From Deltaproteobacteria bacterium (GTDB lineage: Bacteria > Myxococcota_A > UBA9160 > UBA4427): 64,000 bases of DNA. Every line of letters begins with the position of its first letter. Position 1 is the stretch's first letter. The notes beneath the pieces are model-generated. The model made no database searches, was not told the DNA's origin, and saw nothing but the letters and a program-made list of their open reading frames with translations. The position numbers were made by a program, and so were the translations under genes. Below, piece after piece: positions 62,215 through 64,000 of the stretch. The stretch covers positions 163,900-227,899 of the forward strand of contig PBFW01000008.1 of the NCBI GenBank assembly GCA_002719955.1, given 5' to 3'.

Positions 62215-63678
62215 CTACTTTCGTGCCCGACGCGAGACCCTTGCCAAAGCCGCTAGGCCGGCCACGCCCGCGACGATCGCGGCGCCCGATGCGGGTTCCG
62301 GCACGGCGTGCAGGGTCATCCGCAGATCCGTCAAGCGGAAGAAGAGGTTCCCGCTACTGGGGTCAGCCGCGATTCCGCCACCGAGAAGAACGAGGTTTCG
62401 TGCCGCCGTGGTCCCCGTGCCCGAAACCGTGTCTCCGCCCTGGCGGGTGAAGACGAACGGAGGGATCGGCATCATCATGGTCCCGCCGCTGGCCGTCGGC
62501 ATGGTGAAAAGCCCTGCGGGAGCGAAAACCGGATTGAACGGGCTTGCTCCGTTCAATCCGTTCGCCGTGGTCATTCGACCACCGGGAAAGAAATCCGATC
62601 CGGATATGAAGCCGGTCGTCATCTTGAATCCGAAGCCCTGTCCTGGGACCGTATTTGCAGTCGGCGTTCCGCAGCTGACGCCGACGCCCCCGACCGGGTT
62701 ACCCGGGGTAAAAAGGACTCCGGCTCCCGGGCTCCCACCGGGTACGCCAGGGGCGACGCTGCCCGCAGAGTTCGGTGCAGCACATCCGAAGGTTTCGGCG
62801 ACAGCGCCAACGGCGTTCAGACGCGCTTTGATGCGCGGGCCGAGGGCCGCCGGGTTGGTGACATACCCAAAATTCGGCCCGAGGCCGCCACCGGCCGTCC
62901 AGGGCTTGGTGTCGACCATGAGGGATCGCGCGACGGTGGCATCAGAGGCCAGAGGGGTCGACGGATCTCCTACGACACGCCAGGTGTCTCCCGACGCGGC
63001 TCGAATCAGCGAGAGCGAACCGCCGAACTTAAGCGGCGATGCGGCGTTCTGGTTCTTTTCTATGTGGAGGCGAACGCCGTGATTGCCCGCGCCAGGCGAT
63101 CCCCAGGTAGAACATCTCCAATTGCCTACCTGCGCAGCCACGGTACCGGGGGCCGGGTTCCCGACGGGATTATTATTAGGCGGGCACCAACTGATCGCCG
63201 TACCCGGGAAATTTGCTGTCGCGGTAAGCGGGGTGGCTGTACATCCCGGCCCAGGGCAATTGGCCAACGCACCGCCACCCGGTACGAAGGTCGCTTGAGT
63301 GGCCTGAGAAGTGCTGTATCCGAAGTCGACCATCGCCACCGAGGGAAAAGCGGAAAAATCTCTAAACTGGTGGCCGTCGAAAACGAAATTGCCCGCCGGA
63401 AGGGTCACGGTCCGACCGACGGTGGTGCCGGTGGTCGCGCCCGCTGCGATCGCGCTTCCGATCCCGTGGTCCGGCGCGTGGGGTCCTACCTTCTTCCCCA
63501 GAACCAGCGGGCCACGCTCGAAATGCCGAGGCGTCGCGACCGACGGATTGATCACTCCCAGCGCCCCCACCATGCTACGAGCGATAGCGTGGCTCTCCGC
63601 CGGCATCAGGACCAGCGCAAAACTCGTGATGAGGATCGCAGTGGCGATCCCGCTGAGAGCAAACTTGAAGCGATTCAT
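62215..63678 (-). CDS. PEP-CTERM sorting-signal protein
   Basis: 487 residues. N-terminal signal peptide (KFALSGIATAILITSFALVL then ESHA) and a C-terminal PEP-CTERM tripartite signal: VPEP at 459-462, a hydrophobic helix (SGAAIVAGVAGLAALA) and a basic tail (RVSRRARK). The exosortase EpsH/XrtA would cleave this and anchor or release the protein. The body is low in charge and rich in Gly, Asn, Pro and Thr with several Cys, typical of surface or matrix proteins. GGAGT precedes the ATG by seven bases. No exosortase or EPS gene is in the window. Function unknown. Confidence 0.8.
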   Translation of the reverse strand: MNRFKFALSGIATAILITSFALVLMPAESHAIARSMVGALGVINPSVATPRHFERGPLVLGKKVGPHAPDHGIGSAIAAGATTGTTVGRTVTLPAGNFVFDGHQFRDFSAFPSVAMVDFGYSTSQATQATFVPGGGALANCPGPGCTATPLTATANFPGTAISWCPPNNNPVGNPAPGTVAAQVGNWRCSTWGSPGAGNHGVRLHIEKNQNAASPLKFGGSLSLIRAASGDTWRVVGDPSTPLASDATVARSLMVDTKPWTAGGGLGPNFGYVTNPAALGPRIKARLNAVGAVAETFGCAAPNSAGSVAPGVPGGSPGAGVLFTPGNPVGGVGVSCGTPTANTVPGQGFGFKMTTGFISGSDFFPGGRMTTANGLNGASPFNPVFAPAGLFTMPTASGGTMMMPIPPFVFTRQGGDTVSGTGTTAARNLVLLGGGIAADPSSGNLFFRLTDLRMTLHAVPEPASGAAIVAGVAGLAALARVSRRARK

Positions 63679-63708
63679 AATGTGAACTCCTACTGGATAT
63701 CCTGTTTG

Positions 63709-63728
63709 CGGTCAGTCGCGGTCAGTCG
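63709..63728. repeat. Tandem 10-base direct repeat in the PEP-CTERM leader
   Basis: CGGTCAGTCG occurs twice back to back, 31 to 50 bases ahead of the PEP-CTERM start codon. It might be an operator for a dimeric regulator or chance. Confidence 0.5.
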
Positions 63729-63976
63729 GTTGATCTCCGACGTCGGACCGCCATAAGACGGCTGCTCCACCCCGAACATGCGGCTCGTTGCTGCGGATCA
63801 GAACGCGAATTGCACGTGCGCCATCCTAACGAAGACCGCCGTACAGCTAAAACTCTCGTTGCAGCAATTACCCTACTATGAATCGCCAAGGAATGTCGAC
63901 AGAAATGTTGGCTGGGTCAGGATATATTCCCGCCGCGCAACGGTCGTTTTTCACACGAAATGAACGTTTGAGGCAT

Positions 63977-64000
63977 CTTGCTTGCTTGCTTGCTTGCTTG
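63977..64000. repeat. CTTG tetranucleotide tract, six copies, running to the window end
   Basis: Six consecutive CTTG units reach the last base, so the true length is unknown. Such tracts can vary by slippage; they can also sit at contig ends as assembly artefacts. Confidence 0.8.

Larger units (their letters stand above)
63679..64000. promoter_or_regulatory. Upstream region of the PEP-CTERM gene
   Basis: 322 bases, no gene I can support; a 61-codon open frame in it has no recognisable features and a composition unlike its neighbours. It is the promoter region of the leftward PEP-CTERM gene and is AT-richer than the rest of the window. It contains the 10-base tandem repeat and the CTTG tract listed separately. 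Confidence 0.4.

Noticed and set aside
63778..63963. 61-codon plus-strand open frame ahead of the PEP-CTERM gene
   Set aside because: No ribosome-binding site or recognisable feature; lies in an AT-richer promoter region.

Overview
The window is one contiguous piece of a GC-rich (roughly 60-65% by eye) Gram-negative bacterial chromosome. The Gram-negative reading rests on several lipoprotein signals, RecBCD, a PlsC acyltransferase, an alternative complex III respiratory operon and a PEP-CTERM sorted protein. Complete menaquinone genes, ActABCDEF, biosynthetic arginine decarboxylase, and many acyl-CoA, SnoaL-like and thiolase-like genes fit a deltaproteobacterial-type lineage (Myxococcota, Binatota or relatives). 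That placement is inference, because no rRNA or other decisive marker is present. Almost all genes are ordinary chromosomal genes. I saw no integrase, transposase, phage module or CRISPR array.

Layout. 1-5.4 kb: menaquinone operon menD(partial)-menH-menA-menC-menE, tightly coupled. 5.4-10.8 kb: PlsC acyltransferase and a class I glutamine amidotransferase on the minus strand, divergent from an NAD-dependent epimerase, a class I aminotransferase, a beta-propeller lipoprotein and a small SnoaL-like protein. 10.8-20.9 kb: recC-recB-recD-rsgA, overlapping end to end. 20.9-23.3 kb: the GTPase rbgA (minus, its 3' end overlapping rsgA) and asnS. 23.3-24.3 kb: a decayed patch with a truncated glycosyltransferase and a YfiR-like gene lacking its signal peptide. 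24.3-29.1 kb: a PHP/DUF3604 lipoprotein with no normal start codon, divergent from a rhomboid-fold protein that has lost its catalytic residues. 29.1-33.3 kb: xth, speA and hisS on the minus strand. 33.5-38.9 kb: a DGDG-repeat lipoprotein, a uridine phosphorylase-like gene, a two-component pair, a PAC2 protein and a small UPF0434/Trm112-like protein. 39.0-41.4 kb: two acyl-CoA dehydrogenases. 42.0-49.6 kb: actABCDEF. 49.8-52.9 kb: an apparently active rhomboid protease, a DUF350 membrane protein and a transglutaminase-like protein. 53.0-60.7 kb: an accessory catabolic-looking region with a triple SnoaL-domain protein, a luciferase-like oxidoreductase, an LCMT-type methyltransferase, an MhpD-like hydratase, two thiolase-fold proteins without the catalytic cysteine, and a double DUF35 protein. 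60.8-64 kb: a lipoprotein of unknown function and a PEP-CTERM protein with a clear terminator.

How the parts connect. The men genes make the quinone that the act-encoded complex would oxidise, so both ends of one respiratory step are in the window. RecBCD repairs double-strand breaks. RsgA and RbgA act in late assembly of the two ribosomal subunits. The DUF35/thiolase-like trio resembles the aldolase pairs (Ltp2-ChsH2 type) of steroid side-chain catabolism. Together with the SnoaL, hydratase and acyl-CoA dehydrogenase genes it suggests breakdown of a CoA-linked polycyclic or branched substrate, but no substrate can be read from the sequence. The least explained items are the thiolase-like trio, the triple SnoaL protein, the pseudo-rhomboid, the DUF3604 gene without a start codon and the overlapping ribosome-GTPase genes.
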